This document shows, in pieces, positions 37,576 through 45,990 of a stretch of DNA of 64,000 nt (its first letter is position 1; each line of letters starts with the position of its first letter). Where the stretch lies: positions 2,941,001-3,005,000 of the forward strand of contig NZ_VIGB01000003.1 of the NCBI RefSeq assembly GCF_006636205.1. Direction: 5' to 3'. The DNA is from Kitasatospora acidiphila (GTDB lineage: Bacteria > Actinomycetota > Actinomycetes > Streptomycetales > Streptomycetaceae). The notes below the pieces were generated by a model that made no database searches, was not told the DNA's origin, and was given only the letters and a program-made list of their open reading frames with translations. Made by a program: the position numbers and the translations under genes.

Positions 37576-39167
37576 GCCTGCACCTCCTTGGGCTGGACCA
37601 GGACGCGGCCGACCGCCACCGCGTAGAACAGCCCGGAGCCGAGCATGAGCGCGTAGTTGGCCGGGTCGGAGCCGGTCATCCGCCACAAGGCGAGGGCGGG
37701 CCAGAGCACCGCCGTGGGCGCGCTCCAGAACCACATGCCGCCCCAGAAGCGCTGGGTCTTGTTCTTCTTGGCGCCGCTGGACCCGGTCGGCTGCCAGCCC
37801 ATCGGGCGCCGCCGGACGACGTCCCAGATCGCGAAGACGTGCGCCCACCCGTACATCACCCGGGTCGCCCAGGCTTCGAGCCGGTAGGGGTTGCGGTGCC
37901 ACAGCGGGTAGATCACCGTCAGGTACAGGAAGCTGGGCGCGACCATCCACATGTTGGTGGCCTGCAGCTGGTACGGGTAGTGGATCAGCAGGGTCAGCGC
38001 GATCAGCGGGGCCGTGAAGGTGAGGAGCGCGGTCTCGATGTAGTAGACGAAGCCGGAGATGTAGCAGAGCCGGCTGGCGAAGCGCATCCGCACCCGCCAG
38101 AAGTCGTTGAGGCTGCCGAGCATGCTCATGGACGCCATGCACCAGCGGTACTGCTGGTTGTAGTAGGCGCCGATGGTGTCCGGGCAGATGCCGGTGGACA
38201 GTGCGAGCGGCACGTAGCGCAGGTCCCAGCCGCGGGCGCGCAGGTCGAAGCCCGTGTGCATGTCCTCGGAGTGCTCGATCAGGCTGGTGCCGCCGATCTC
38301 GTCCAGCGCGGCGCGGCGGTAGACGGCGCAGGATCCCACGCAGATCGAGCCGTCGCTGCGCTGCCGGGAGACCTGGACCGAGCGGTAGAACAGCTCCTGC
38401 ACCGCGCCGCCGCCGCGCTCGACCCAGTTCTGCTGGTCCAGTACGCGGAAGTACTGCGGCGACTGGACGATCGCGGTGCGCGGGTCGGCGTCCAGGTAGG
38501 GCAGCAGCTCGTGCAGCAGGTCGGCGCGCGGGGCGAAGTCGGCGTCGAGGATGAGGATCGCGTCGCCGCCGGAGTTCTCGAAGCCGTAGCGCAGGTTGCC
38601 GGCCTTCTTGAACCAGCCCCGGTTGGGGCGGACCAGGTGGCGGAAGCCGAAGTCCGCGGCCATGGCCCGGGCTTCGGCGCTGTCGCCGTCGTCCAGCACC
38701 AGCACCTGCACGTCGCCCGGGTAGGTCTCGGTCAGCTGCCGCACGTACATCCAGGTGTTGTGCAGCACCTCGATCGGTTCACCGCAGATGGGCAGGAAGA
38801 CGTCGACGCTGGGATACCGCGCCGGCTGCCACTCGCGCACCAGCCGCCGGTGGGCCTTGATGTCGAAGCTGGGCGCGAAGAGCTCCAGGCGCATCGATAT
38901 CCCGAACCCCACCACGGACAGCAGCAGGATGGGCGCGAAGACCCAGATCCAGGCGCTGTGGCGGGCGGTGTCGAGCTGGCTGATCAGGACGCAGACGAAG
39001 CCGATGAACGAACTGGTCGTCAGGATCCAGCTGTAGCGCTTGACGTAACTCTGCTTCTCCCGGTCGTCGGGAGGAGTCGGCAGCAGGCCTGCCGGGGCAG
39101 CCGGATACCCGTTCCTGGGGGCACGTCGCTGCCCACCACTTCGGACAGCGGCCGGGTATGTGTTCAC
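37572..39167 (-). CDS. Cellulose-synthase-like processive glycosyltransferase (GT2)
   Basis: Membrane glycosyltransferase of about 531 aa. Two N-terminal transmembrane helices (about 45-100) are followed by a cytoplasmic GT-A domain with LVLDDGDSAE, the DxD motif ILDADFAP, EHSEDMHTG (TED-like base) and the product-binding QQYRW motif. Further C-terminal helices form the export channel. This is the motif set of cellulose, mannan and hyaluronan-type synthases. GTG 39167 is preferred, with AGGGG upstream; the frame could extend to 39209. Together with the downstream GH26 and GT39-like genes (4-nt overlaps throughout) it forms an exopolysaccharide synthesis operon. A PilZ domain is not visible, so c-di-GMP control is not indicated. 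Confidence 0.9.
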   Translation of the reverse strand: MNTYPAAVRSGGQRRAPRNGYPAAPAGLLPTPPDDREKQSYVKRYSWILTTSSFIGFVCVLISQLDTARHSAWIWVFAPILLLSVVGFGISMRLELFAPSFDIKAHRRLVREWQPARYPSVDVFLPICGEPIEVLHNTWMYVRQLTETYPGDVQVLVLDDGDSAEARAMAADFGFRHLVRPNRGWFKKAGNLRYGFENSGGDAILILDADFAPRADLLHELLPYLDADPRTAIVQSPQYFRVLDQQNWVERGGGAVQELFYRSVQVSRQRSDGSICVGSCAVYRRAALDEIGGTSLIEHSEDMHTGFDLRARGWDLRYVPLALSTGICPDTIGAYYNQQYRWCMASMSMLGSLNDFWRVRMRFASRLCYISGFVYYIETALLTFTAPLIALTLLIHYPYQLQATNMWMVAPSFLYLTVIYPLWHRNPYRLEAWATRVMYGWAHVFAIWDVVRRRPMGWQPTGSSGAKKNKTQRFWGGMWFWSAPTAVLWPALALWRMTGSDPANYALMLGSGLFYAVAVGRVLVQPKEVQA

Positions 39168-39322
39168 TGCGCCGGTACCCCCTGACCGGAGAACCCAACG
39201 GTTCTTCACGGAACCTGCGTGAGCTTGGAGAAGGGCATACTAAGGCGCAAATCTTCGAATGCCGAACTCGGGGACGACAGCCGTCGCCCCCGGCCGGAAC
39301 CCGGGTACGCTGCCCCGCCTTC

Positions 39323-40084
39323 TCAGCCGATCCCGGGGCCGATCCCCAGGTCAGGGCCCAGGTCGAGGTCCCGGTCAAGGCCGGGGCCGAGGTCGAGGTC
39401 TCGGACGGTGAGGGGCAGCGGCGCGGGGGCGTCGGTGCGCAGCGCGATCGCGGCGTCGTAGGCGTCGGGGACCGGGACGGACTGGATGACCCAGCCGGGC
39501 GGCGGGGTGGCGGGGTGGGCGGGGTAGCCCGGGCCGAGGCCCACGTAGTCGGCGTCGGTGCCGGCCCCCAGGCCCATGCCGGTGCCCTTGAGGTAGGCCT
39601 CCTTGCGGACCCAGCAGCGCAGGGTGGCCGCCGGACGCAGGTCGGCGGCGACGGCGGCGAGTTCGGCCTGCTCGGCGGGGTGCAGCTGGCCGGCGATGTC
39701 GGTGGCGGCGCCGAAGGCCGCGAGCCGCTCGACGTCCAGACCCACGGTGTCGGGGGCCAGGGCGATCAGGGCGAGACCGGTGGTGTGCGAGAGGGAGAAC
39801 TCCAACGGCTCGTCCGAGACCACCTCGGGACGGCCGTGCGGCTTGCCGCAGCCGGGGCAGGCGGCCTGGCGGAAGCGCAGTTCGGCGGCGGGGCGGTGGA
39901 GGCGGTCGGCGAGCAGGATGCGCAGCGCGACGTGGGCGATCCGGTAGAGGTCCTGGTCCGCCGGGCGGCGGAAGGCGGCGGCCTTGCGCTGCTCGGCGGC
40001 GTCGAGCACCCGCGGCGCGAGCGATGCGGCCGCCGCACTGTTGGCCGGCGTCACCGCGATGCGCCAGACCTCGATCTCCCCCAT
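39323..40084 (-). CDS. 4'-phosphopantetheinyl transferase (Sfp type)
   Basis: Activates carrier proteins of fatty-acid, polyketide or peptide synthases by transferring phosphopantetheine from CoA. The 253 aa protein has LSHTTGLALIAL, the Mg-binding VGLDVE and the WVRKEAYLKGTG helix of Sfp-like enzymes, plus a CPGCGKPHGRPEV loop frequent in actinomycete members. The last 30 residues are an unusual repeat (LDLGPGL, LDLGPDL, GIGPGIG) encoded by imperfect GC-rich DNA repeats at 39323-39420. This tail is probably dispensable. ATG 40084 is preferred; ATG 40093 is an alternative. No carrier protein or synthase gene lies in the window, so it probably acts in trans. Confidence 0.92.
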   Translation of the reverse strand: MGEIEVWRIAVTPANSAAAASLAPRVLDAAEQRKAAAFRRPADQDLYRIAHVALRILLADRLHRPAAELRFRQAACPGCGKPHGRPEVVSDEPLEFSLSHTTGLALIALAPDTVGLDVERLAAFGAATDIAGQLHPAEQAELAAVAADLRPAATLRCWVRKEAYLKGTGMGLGAGTDADYVGLGPGYPAHPATPPPGWVIQSVPVPDAYDAAIALRTDAPAPLPLTVRDLDLGPGLDRDLDLGPDLGIGPGIG

Positions 40085-40185
40085 GCCCACCATCCGTCGT
40101 CCGTTTCCGACCGGTTCTGATCTCCTGTCATCCCACCGTATGCGCGGTGATGTTGTAAACGGGCAACGGCGATCTCGGCCCACGA

Positions 40186-40242
40186 CCTTGCGGCGGGGCA
40201 CCGGGGCCGCCCCCTCCACGGTCCCGATGCCCCGTCGCAAGG
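40186..40242. repeat. Long inverted repeat (23-bp arms) in the 410-bp gap between PPTase and Nudix genes
   Basis: Arms 40186-40208 and 40220-40242 are complementary at 20 of 23 positions with an 11-nt loop, a very stable potential hairpin. No T-run follows on either strand. It lies within 40085-40494, a gap otherwise without a supported gene. It could be a terminator of the Nudix transcript (its stop is about 250 nt away), a transcript-stabilising structure or an intergenic palindromic repeat. Confidence 0.7.
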
Positions 40243-40494
40243 CCGTCGACCTGCGTTGTTAGCGCTGCGCAGTTCCTTCGTCATCCGGAGCGATGACTAT
40301 TCACCCGGCTCCGTCAGATCCTGTCAAGAGTGTGATGGGCATGCGAAGGAACTGAAGATTTGTCACACTCACTCACCGTGAACGTTGTCCGGTTTGCTCG
40401 CAGTTGCTCCTCACCCTCCGCATGCCATCGGCTCGTCGGCCGGTAGCGGCTCTCCGGTCGGTAGCGGCTCAGATCCCGGACACCGTGCCCGCGA

Positions 40495-40959
40495 TCACCC
40501 GGACCACTCCGTCCCCCGTGCGGCCAGCGCGGCACGCAGCCGGGACTCGCGGGCCGGGCCGAGCAGCTCGTACGCCTCCGCCACCGGGGCCCAGCGGTAC
40601 TCCTCCAGCTCGGCGGCCTGCAGCGCGATCTCGGTGCCGACCGGCACCGAGCCGGCGTCGAAGACGAAGTGCACCGAGGGGTGCGGGAGCTGCTCGGACG
40701 GGTGGGTCCAGGCCACCACCAGCAGTGGACCGACCTCCCGGTCCAGGCCGGTCTCCTCCAGCAGTTCACGTCGGGCGCACTGGGCCGCGTCCTCGCCGAG
40801 GTCGATGACACCGCCCGCGAACTGCCAGCCGGGGCGGTAGTTGGGCTTGACCACCAGCACCCGGCCGGCCTCGTCGGTCAGCAGGGCGGCGGCAGCGGTG
40901 AAGGAGCGGGGCAGCGAGGCGAGCCAGGCGTCGCGGGGCAGCAGTCGGTCCTGATCCAT
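40495..40959 (-). CDS. Nudix hydrolase
   Basis: Protein of 154 aa with a Nudix box from GGVIDLGEDAAQCARRELLE through ETGLD, matching GX5EX7REUXEEXGU. The fold hydrolyses nucleoside diphosphates linked to another moiety, using Mg bound by the REXXEE glutamates; the substrate is not predictable. Preceding residues (VVKPNYRPGWQFA) form the usual N-terminal strands. ATG 40959 is the only reasonable start. The gene is divergent from the enoyl-CoA hydratase with a ~100-bp shared upstream region. Confidence 0.9.
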   Translation of the reverse strand: MDQDRLLPRDAWLASLPRSFTAAAALLTDEAGRVLVVKPNYRPGWQFAGGVIDLGEDAAQCARRELLEETGLDREVGPLLVVAWTHPSEQLPHPSVHFVFDAGSVPVGTEIALQAAELEEYRWAPVAEAYELLGPARESRLRAALAARGTEWSG

Positions 40960-41063
40960 GGGGCGTCTCCGATGGGCTGGAATGCGGACGGGCCGACGCT
41001 ACCGCTGCCGGGGCACCCGTGCCCGCCGCCGGTGCCGCGCCCGCGACCTGGGAGAGTGGGCCC

Positions 41064-41879
41064 ATGACCGACCAGACGACCCTGATCGCCGATCGTGCCG
41101 AACTCCCCGGCCCGGTACCGGGCCTACGGGTGTTCCACGGCGAGGACGGCGTCGCCGTGCTGCTGCTCGACCGCCCGAAGCGCCGCAACGCCGTGACCCT
41201 GCGGATGTGGCAGGCGCTCCCCGAGGTGCTGGCGGGGCTCGCCGAACGTCCGGGCCTGCGGGCCCTGTTGGTGACCGGCGCCGAGCGGACCTTCAGCGCC
41301 GGCGCGGACATCGCCGAACTCGCCGACGTGTACGGGGATCCGGCCGCCGCCGACGCCTACCACGCGCGCAACGTCGAGGCGGAGCAGGCGCTGGCCCGTT
41401 TCCCGCACCCGACGCTGGCCGTGGTGCACGGCTCCTGCGTGGGCGGCGGCTGCCAGCTGGCGCTCGCCTGCGACCTGCGGTTCGGCGCCGAGGACGCCCG
41501 ACTCGGGATCACCCCGGCCAAGTTGGGTGTGGTCTACCCGGCGGTGCCGACCGTCCGGCTGGCCGGCTTGGTCGGTCCGGCCCGGGCCAAGTACCTGCTG
41601 TTCTCAGGCGAGTTGGTGGACGCGGCGCGGGCCGAGCGGTTCGGGCTGCTGGACGAGGTGCATCCGGCGGCGGAGTTGGACGGCCGGGCGCTGGAGTTCG
41701 CCCGGCTGCTGGCCCGTCGCTCACCGCAGACCATCGGTGCGGCGAAGGCGGCGCTGGGGGCCGGCGACCTGGCCGGCGCCCGGGCCGCGCTGGCGCCCTG
41801 GGAGCGCCGCTCGCGCGAGGCGCCGGACGTCCGCGAGGGGCTCGCTGCCTTCCTGGAGCGGCGCGAGCCCGCGTTCTGA
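41064..41879 (+). CDS. Enoyl-CoA hydratase/isomerase family protein
   Basis: Crotonase-fold protein of 271 aa. The oxyanion-hole motifs are visible: FSAGADIAEL and VHGSCVGGGCQLALACDLRF. LGITPAKLGVVYP follows at the active site, where a Glu is expected in classical hydratases; here no clear second Glu is seen, so it may be an isomerase or another crotonase. The C-terminal helix is AREAP-rich and ends RREPAF. ATG 41064 follows GGGAGAG at a fair distance. Likely cytoplasmic fatty-acid or branched-chain acyl-CoA metabolism; an acyl-CoA dehydrogenase lies 0.5 kb downstream on the other strand. Confidence 0.88.
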   Translation: MTDQTTLIADRAELPGPVPGLRVFHGEDGVAVLLLDRPKRRNAVTLRMWQALPEVLAGLAERPGLRALLVTGAERTFSAGADIAELADVYGDPAAADAYHARNVEAEQALARFPHPTLAVVHGSCVGGGCQLALACDLRFGAEDARLGITPAKLGVVYPAVPTVRLAGLVGPARAKYLLFSGELVDAARAERFGLLDEVHPAAELDGRALEFARLLARRSPQTIGAAKAALGAGDLAGARAALAPWERRSREAPDVREGLAAFLERREPAF

Positions 41880-41882
41880 CGC

Positions 41883-41970
41883 CGGTCGTACCGCCCCCGC
41901 TCGCCGGTCGTACCGCTCCGGCTCATCGGGCGTACCGCTCCCGCTCGCCGGTTGTGCCGCCCTCGCTCAC
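41883..41970. repeat. Four tandem copies of a degenerate 22-bp repeat
   Basis: Units start at 41883, 41905, 41927 and 41949, each following CGG(T/G)(C/T)GT(A/G)CCGC then a CCCGCTC-like half. They lie just after the enoyl-CoA hydratase stop (41879) and end before the DUF1918 gene. There are no unique spacers between units, so this is a minisatellite and not a CRISPR. Confidence 0.8.
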
Positions 41971-42076
41971 CGGGCCCGGACTGGGCCGGGCGGAGTAACG
42001 TGAGACGTGAGTCCAGTGACTCTCTGGTGGGATGCCCGAAGAGGGAATCCGACCCCGAGACAAGGAGTTTCCGGAC

Positions 42077-42274
42077 ATGCGCGCAGACGTTGGCGACCGC
42101 GTCCATATCCACAGCAGAGCCGTTGGCATCGAGGAGCGGCAGGGAGAGATCACCGAGGTGCACGGGCAGAACGGCGAGCCCCCGTACCTGGTCAAGTTCT
42201 CCGATGGCCACGAGGGCCTGCTCTACCCGGGCCCCGACTGCACCATCGAGCGCCGCGCCGCCGAGGAGCGCTAG
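42077..42274 (+). CDS. DUF1918 small protein
   Basis: Sixty-five aa SH3-like beta-barrel protein with the DUF1918 pattern VGDRVHIHSRAVGIEERQGE, ITEVHG, GEPPYLVKFSDGHEGLLYPG and PD. The family is widespread in actinobacteria and of unknown function. ATG 42077 follows AAGGAG at a spacing of about 9 nt. It is a single-gene unit between the tandem repeats and a convergent acyl-CoA dehydrogenase. Confidence 0.92.
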   Translation: MRADVGDRVHIHSRAVGIEERQGEITEVHGQNGEPPYLVKFSDGHEGLLYPGPDCTIERRAAEER

Positions 42275-42365
42275 CAGCGCCCGGCCCCCCGACCCGCCCT
42301 GGCGGGGCAACCGCCCACCAGGGCGAGTCCGCGTGCCGGCGCACGGCCTCTGCCACCGCGCGGAC

Positions 42366-43598
42366 TCAGCGGATCGGTATCCCCGAGATGCTGCGCGCTA
42401 TCACCAGCCGCTGGATCTCGCTGGTCCCCTCGAAGATCGTGTAGATCGCGCTGTCCCGGTGCATCCGCTCCACCGGGTACTCGCGGGTGAAGCCGTTGCC
42501 GCCGAGCAGCTGCATCGCCTGCGCGGTCACCCACTTCGCGGTCTCGCCGGCGTAGAGCTTGGACATCGAGCCCTCGGCGGCGGTGAACGGCTGCTGGTTG
42601 GCGGCCATCCAGGAGGCCCGCCAGACCAGCAGCCGGGCCGCGTCGATGCGGGTGCGCATGTCGGCCAGGGTGAAGGCGACGCCCTGGTTGTCGATGATCG
42701 GGCGACCGAACTGCACCCGGGTCTTGGCGTAGTCGAGCGCGACCTCGTAGGCGGCCCGGGCGATCCCGATGGCCTGGGCGCCGACGGCGGGCCGGGAGGC
42801 CTCGAAGGTGGCCATGGCGGCGTTCTTGCCGCGCGACGACGAGCCGCCGCCGGCCGCGCGCTCCCGGGCCCGGGCCAGCCGCTCGTCGAGCTTCTCCTTG
42901 CCGCCGAGCAGGCAGTGGCCGGGCAGGCGGACGCCGTCGAGGACGACCTCGGCGGTGTGCGAGGCGCGGATGCCGTGCTTCTTGAACTTCTGGCCCTGGG
43001 CGAGCCCCTTGGTCCCCGGCGGCACCACGAAGGAGGCCTGGCCGCGGGCGCCGAGCGCCGGGTCCACGGTGGCGACGACCACGTGCACGTTGGCGATGCC
43101 GCCGTTGGTGGCCCAGGTCTTGGTCCCGTTGATGACCCACTCGTCGGTGGCCTCGTCGTAGACCGCGCGGGTGCGCAGCGCGGAGACGTCGGAGCCGGCG
43201 TCCGGCTCGGAGGAGCAGAAGGCGGCGACCTTGACGTCGTCGGGGGTGCCGAACATCTGCGGGACCCAGGTGCCGACCTGCTCCTCGGTGCCGTTGGCGA
43301 GCACGGCGACGGCGGCCAGGGTGGTGCCGACGATGGACAGGCCGATGCCGGCGTCGCCCCAGAACAGCTCCTCCATGGCGATCGGGATGCCGAGGCCGGA
43401 CGGGTCGAAGTACTGCTGGGCGTAGAAGTCCAGCGAGTAGATGCCGACCTTGGCGGCCTCCTGGATGATCGGCCAGGGGGTCTCCTCGCGCTCGTCCCAT
43501 TCGGCGGCGGCCGGACGGATCACGTCACGGGCGAAGCCGTGCAGCCAGTCGCGAACGGACTGCTGGTCCTCGCTCAGCGCCATCGAGAAGGCGTTCAT
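42366..43598 (-). CDS. Acyl-CoA dehydrogenase
   Basis: FAD-dependent dehydrogenase of 410 aa. Landmarks are the flavin-binding FCSSEPDAGSDVSALRTRAV and INGTKTWATNGGIANVHVVV, the C-terminal QLLGGNGFTREYPVERMHRD, and the catalytic Glu in YTIFEGTSEIQRL. It introduces a 2,3-double bond into acyl-CoA in the cytoplasm; chain length cannot be judged. A ~25 residue loop rich in Gly/Ser/Arg (RERAAGGGSSSRGKN) is longer than usual. The gene is divergent from a TetR regulator, and the palindrome at 43676-43692 lies between them, so it is probably repressed by that TetR and induced by acyl-CoA or fatty acid. Confidence 0.93.
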   Translation of the reverse strand: MNAFSMALSEDQQSVRDWLHGFARDVIRPAAAEWDEREETPWPIIQEAAKVGIYSLDFYAQQYFDPSGLGIPIAMEELFWGDAGIGLSIVGTTLAAVAVLANGTEEQVGTWVPQMFGTPDDVKVAAFCSSEPDAGSDVSALRTRAVYDEATDEWVINGTKTWATNGGIANVHVVVATVDPALGARGQASFVVPPGTKGLAQGQKFKKHGIRASHTAEVVLDGVRLPGHCLLGGKEKLDERLARARERAAGGGSSSRGKNAAMATFEASRPAVGAQAIGIARAAYEVALDYAKTRVQFGRPIIDNQGVAFTLADMRTRIDAARLLVWRASWMAANQQPFTAAEGSMSKLYAGETAKWVTAQAMQLLGGNGFTREYPVERMHRDSAIYTIFEGTSEIQRLVIARSISGIPIR

Positions 43599-43675
43599 CG
43601 CCAGTCACTCCTCGTCACTACTCACGTTGGATCGTCCGAGCCCGAGATCAGGGGCCCAAGATCGCGCCGCCCGGG

Positions 43676-43692
43676 TGTTACCACGGGTAACA
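43676..43692. promoter_or_regulatory. Perfect 17-bp palindrome, candidate TetR operator
   Basis: TGTTACC-ACG-GGTAACA lies between the divergent acyl-CoA dehydrogenase (start 43598) and TetR gene (43779, alternative 43719). Both 7-bp arms match exactly. Position and form are those of a TetR-family operator for local autoregulation. Confidence 0.7.
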
Positions 43693-43778
43693 TCGAGGGA
43701 GTCTGCTACTGATAGGTAATGGCTGTCAACGAGTCCGGACGCGGCAGTGCGGGACACGAGAACGAGGGAGGGGCCGGG

Positions 43779-44432
43779 GTGACCGCGCTGGAGGAACCGC
43801 GCAGGGAGCAGCTGCTCAACGCCGCCGACCGGGTGGTCCGCCGGGACGGGCCGGGCGCCAGCATGAACGCGATCGCCGCCGAGGCCGGGATCACCAAGCC
43901 GATCCTCTACCGCCACTTCGGCGACCGCAGCGGCCTCTTCCAGGCCCTCACCGAGCGGCACACCGCCGGCCTGCTGACCGCGATCCGGGCCGCCCTGGCC
44001 GAACCGCTGGAGCGGCGCGAGCAGGTGGAGCACGTGCTGGACACCTACCTGGCCGGGATCGAGGCCCGGCCGCAGGTCTACCAGCTGCTCACCCATCCGG
44101 AGGCCGGCGACCCCGACGGCGTGGGCGGGGCGCTCGCCCCGGCGCTGCGGCAGATCGCCGAGGAGATCACCCGGGCGGTGACCGCGCAGGTGGACCTCGG
44201 CCCGGACGGCCCGCTGCTCTCCGAGGCCTGGGGCCGGGCGATCACCGGCATGGTGCTGGCGGCCGGCGACTGGTGGCTGGAGAACAAGCCCTGCCCGCGC
44301 GCCCGGATGGTGCAGGCGCTGGCCGACCTGCTCTGGGGCCGGCTGGCGGCGGCCGCTCCGCTGCCCACTCCCCCGGCCCCGGCACCGGAACCCGCCGAGG
44401 CCGCCACCGATGCGCCCGACAAGTCGGAGTGA
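43779..44432 (+). CDS. TetR-family transcriptional regulator
   Basis: DNA-binding repressor of about 217 aa with an N-terminal helix-turn-helix: REQLLNAADRVVRRDGPGAS through MNAIAAEAGITKPILYRHFG, where ITKPILYRHF is the recognition helix. The ligand domain follows; the tail after ~200 is Pro/Ala-rich. GTG 43779 is preferred because GAGGGAGG lies about 7 nt upstream. ATG 43719 would give 20 extra residues and an almost leaderless message. The gene is divergent from acyl-CoA dehydrogenase and shares the 43676-43692 palindrome, so a KstR/FadR-like role in acyl-CoA metabolism is likely (inference). Confidence 0.9.
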   Translation: MTALEEPRREQLLNAADRVVRRDGPGASMNAIAAEAGITKPILYRHFGDRSGLFQALTERHTAGLLTAIRAALAEPLERREQVEHVLDTYLAGIEARPQVYQLLTHPEAGDPDGVGGALAPALRQIAEEITRAVTAQVDLGPDGPLLSEAWGRAITGMVLAAGDWWLENKPCPRARMVQALADLLWGRLAAAAPLPTPPAPAPEPAEAATDAPDKSE

Positions 44433-44527
44433 CGGCCAGTCAATCGATCGACGTCCCAACTCTTGCGCCCGGCCGGGCAGTTCCGGAAGCATCGACGGCC
44501 ACCACCGCCTGCCTCTGCGAGGTGCCC

Positions 44528-45940
44528 GTGCGCGTCCGCCGTACCGCCACCGCCCTGCTGCTGACCGCCGCCGCGCTGCTCGGCTGCGCACCGCTGGCCC
44601 AGGCACAAACCCCAAGAGCCACGGCCGACTTCCCGACCGGCACCGCCACCGCACCGGACGGCCGGGTGCTCTTCGCCGACGCGCACGGCCAGGTGGTCGA
44701 GCCGCGCGGCTTCAACGTCGACAAGTACGACGAGACCACCGAGGCCGATCTGCGCTCGATCGCCGCGCACGGCTTCACGCTGATCCGGGTGGCGGTCTCC
44801 TGGAACCGGCTGGAGCCCGCCCAGGGCCACTACGACGACGCCGAACTCGCCAAGCTGCGGCGGCTGCTGGACTGGGCGGACCAGGACGGCCTGCTGGCCG
44901 TGGTCGACTTCCACCAGGACGTCTACGGGCCCGCGTTCGGCGGCGGCGACCGGGGCATTCCGCGCTGGGCCACCAGGGACGACGGGCTGCCGTTCGTCCC
45001 CGATCCGAACGACTGGTTCGCCGGCTACTTCCAGCCCGCCGTGCAGGCCGCCTTCCGCCACCTCTACGACGACCCCGACCTGCGCCGCTGGCAGAGCGAC
45101 TTCTACACCCACCTGGCCCGTGAACTACGCGGCCACCGCTCGCTGCTGGGCTACGACCTGTTCAACGAACCGTTCGGCCCGGTGTCCGGCGACCCCAGCG
45201 ACCCGGCGGTGCTGGCGGCGTCGGCGGCCCAACTGGAGCAGGGCCGACTGGCGTTGATGTACCAGCGGCTGATCGGCGCCATCCGCACCGCGGACCAGCG
45301 CAGTTGGCTCTTCGTCGAGCCGACCGTGCTGGTCGGCGAGGGCGTGCCCACGCAACTGCCCGGCTTCACCGACCCACGGCCCGGCCAGCCCCGGCTCGGC
45401 TACGCACCGCACTTCTACGACACCACCGTGGAGAACGGCGCCGACTGGAACCCGGGCGACGGTTTCATCGAGGCCTACACCGCGGCGATCACCGACTATC
45501 CGCGCCGCAACCGGATGCCGCTGCTGGTCGGCGAGTGGGGCCCGCCGAGCGCGGCCACCCCGGGCAACACCGAGCTGGTGCGCCGTCAGATCGCCGCCAT
45601 GGCGGGCTTCGCGAGCGGCTGGACCATGTGGTACTGGTGCCGGGGCAACGGCGGCTACTGCGCGATCGGCCCCGACGGGCAGCCGGCCACCGGAGACGGC
45701 CCGGCCTTCGGGCCGTACGCGGCGGTGCTGGCCGGGCTGCCGAGCACGGAGAGTTGGGCGGCCGACCGGTACACGGTAGCGTTCACCGCCACCGGCGGCT
45801 GGACCGAGCTGACCGCACCGCCGACCGCCCGGCTCACCGTCACCGGCAGCGACCGGGTACAGGTGGACCGGCGCACCCCTGGCCGACTGCGGGTACGGGT
45901 GCCGCACGGCGCCCGCGTGGTCGTCGAGTTGGAGGACTAG
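44528..45940 (+). CDS. Secreted GH5 glycoside hydrolase, endoglycoceramidase-like
   Basis: Exported enzyme of 470 aa. A signal peptide RTATALLLTAAALLGCAPLAQAQ opens it. The GH5 (beta/alpha)8 barrel follows with GFNVDKYDE, HGFTLIRVAVSWNRLEP, VVDFHQDVYG, acid/base E214 in DLFNEPFG and nucleophile E336 in LVGEWGPP. A C-terminal beta-sandwich (about 385-470) completes the protein. The NVDKY/FHQDVYG context resembles endoglycoceramidases and related lipid-glycan hydrolases rather than cellulases, so a glycolipid or sterol-glycoside substrate is likely. A Cys pair (YWCRGNGGYC) may form a disulfide. GTG 44528 is chosen over GTG 44522 for spacing to the upstream GAGG. Monocistronic, ended by a shared hairpin. 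Confidence 0.88.
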   Translation: MRVRRTATALLLTAAALLGCAPLAQAQTPRATADFPTGTATAPDGRVLFADAHGQVVEPRGFNVDKYDETTEADLRSIAAHGFTLIRVAVSWNRLEPAQGHYDDAELAKLRRLLDWADQDGLLAVVDFHQDVYGPAFGGGDRGIPRWATRDDGLPFVPDPNDWFAGYFQPAVQAAFRHLYDDPDLRRWQSDFYTHLARELRGHRSLLGYDLFNEPFGPVSGDPSDPAVLAASAAQLEQGRLALMYQRLIGAIRTADQRSWLFVEPTVLVGEGVPTQLPGFTDPRPGQPRLGYAPHFYDTTVENGADWNPGDGFIEAYTAAITDYPRRNRMPLLVGEWGPPSAATPGNTELVRRQIAAMAGFASGWTMWYWCRGNGGYCAIGPDGQPATGDGPAFGPYAAVLAGLPSTESWAADRYTVAFTATGGWTELTAPPTARLTVTGSDRVQVDRRTPGRLRVRVPHGARVVVELED

Positions 45941-45990
45941 GGCCTCTCCTATGGATCAGCGCGCCCGGCGTGATCCATGAGAGCGGCCCT
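45939..45990. terminator. Bidirectional terminator-like hairpin between convergent genes
   Basis: Outer arms AGGGCC (45939-45944) and GGCCCT (45985-45990), with inner pairing of TGGATCA and TGATCCA. It spans the end of the GH5 gene and the stop of the regulator gene. No T-run is present, as is common in high-GC genomes. Confidence 0.65.

Noticed and set aside
41883..41970. CRISPR array
   Set aside because: Repeats are contiguous 22-mers without unique spacers, and no cas gene is present.
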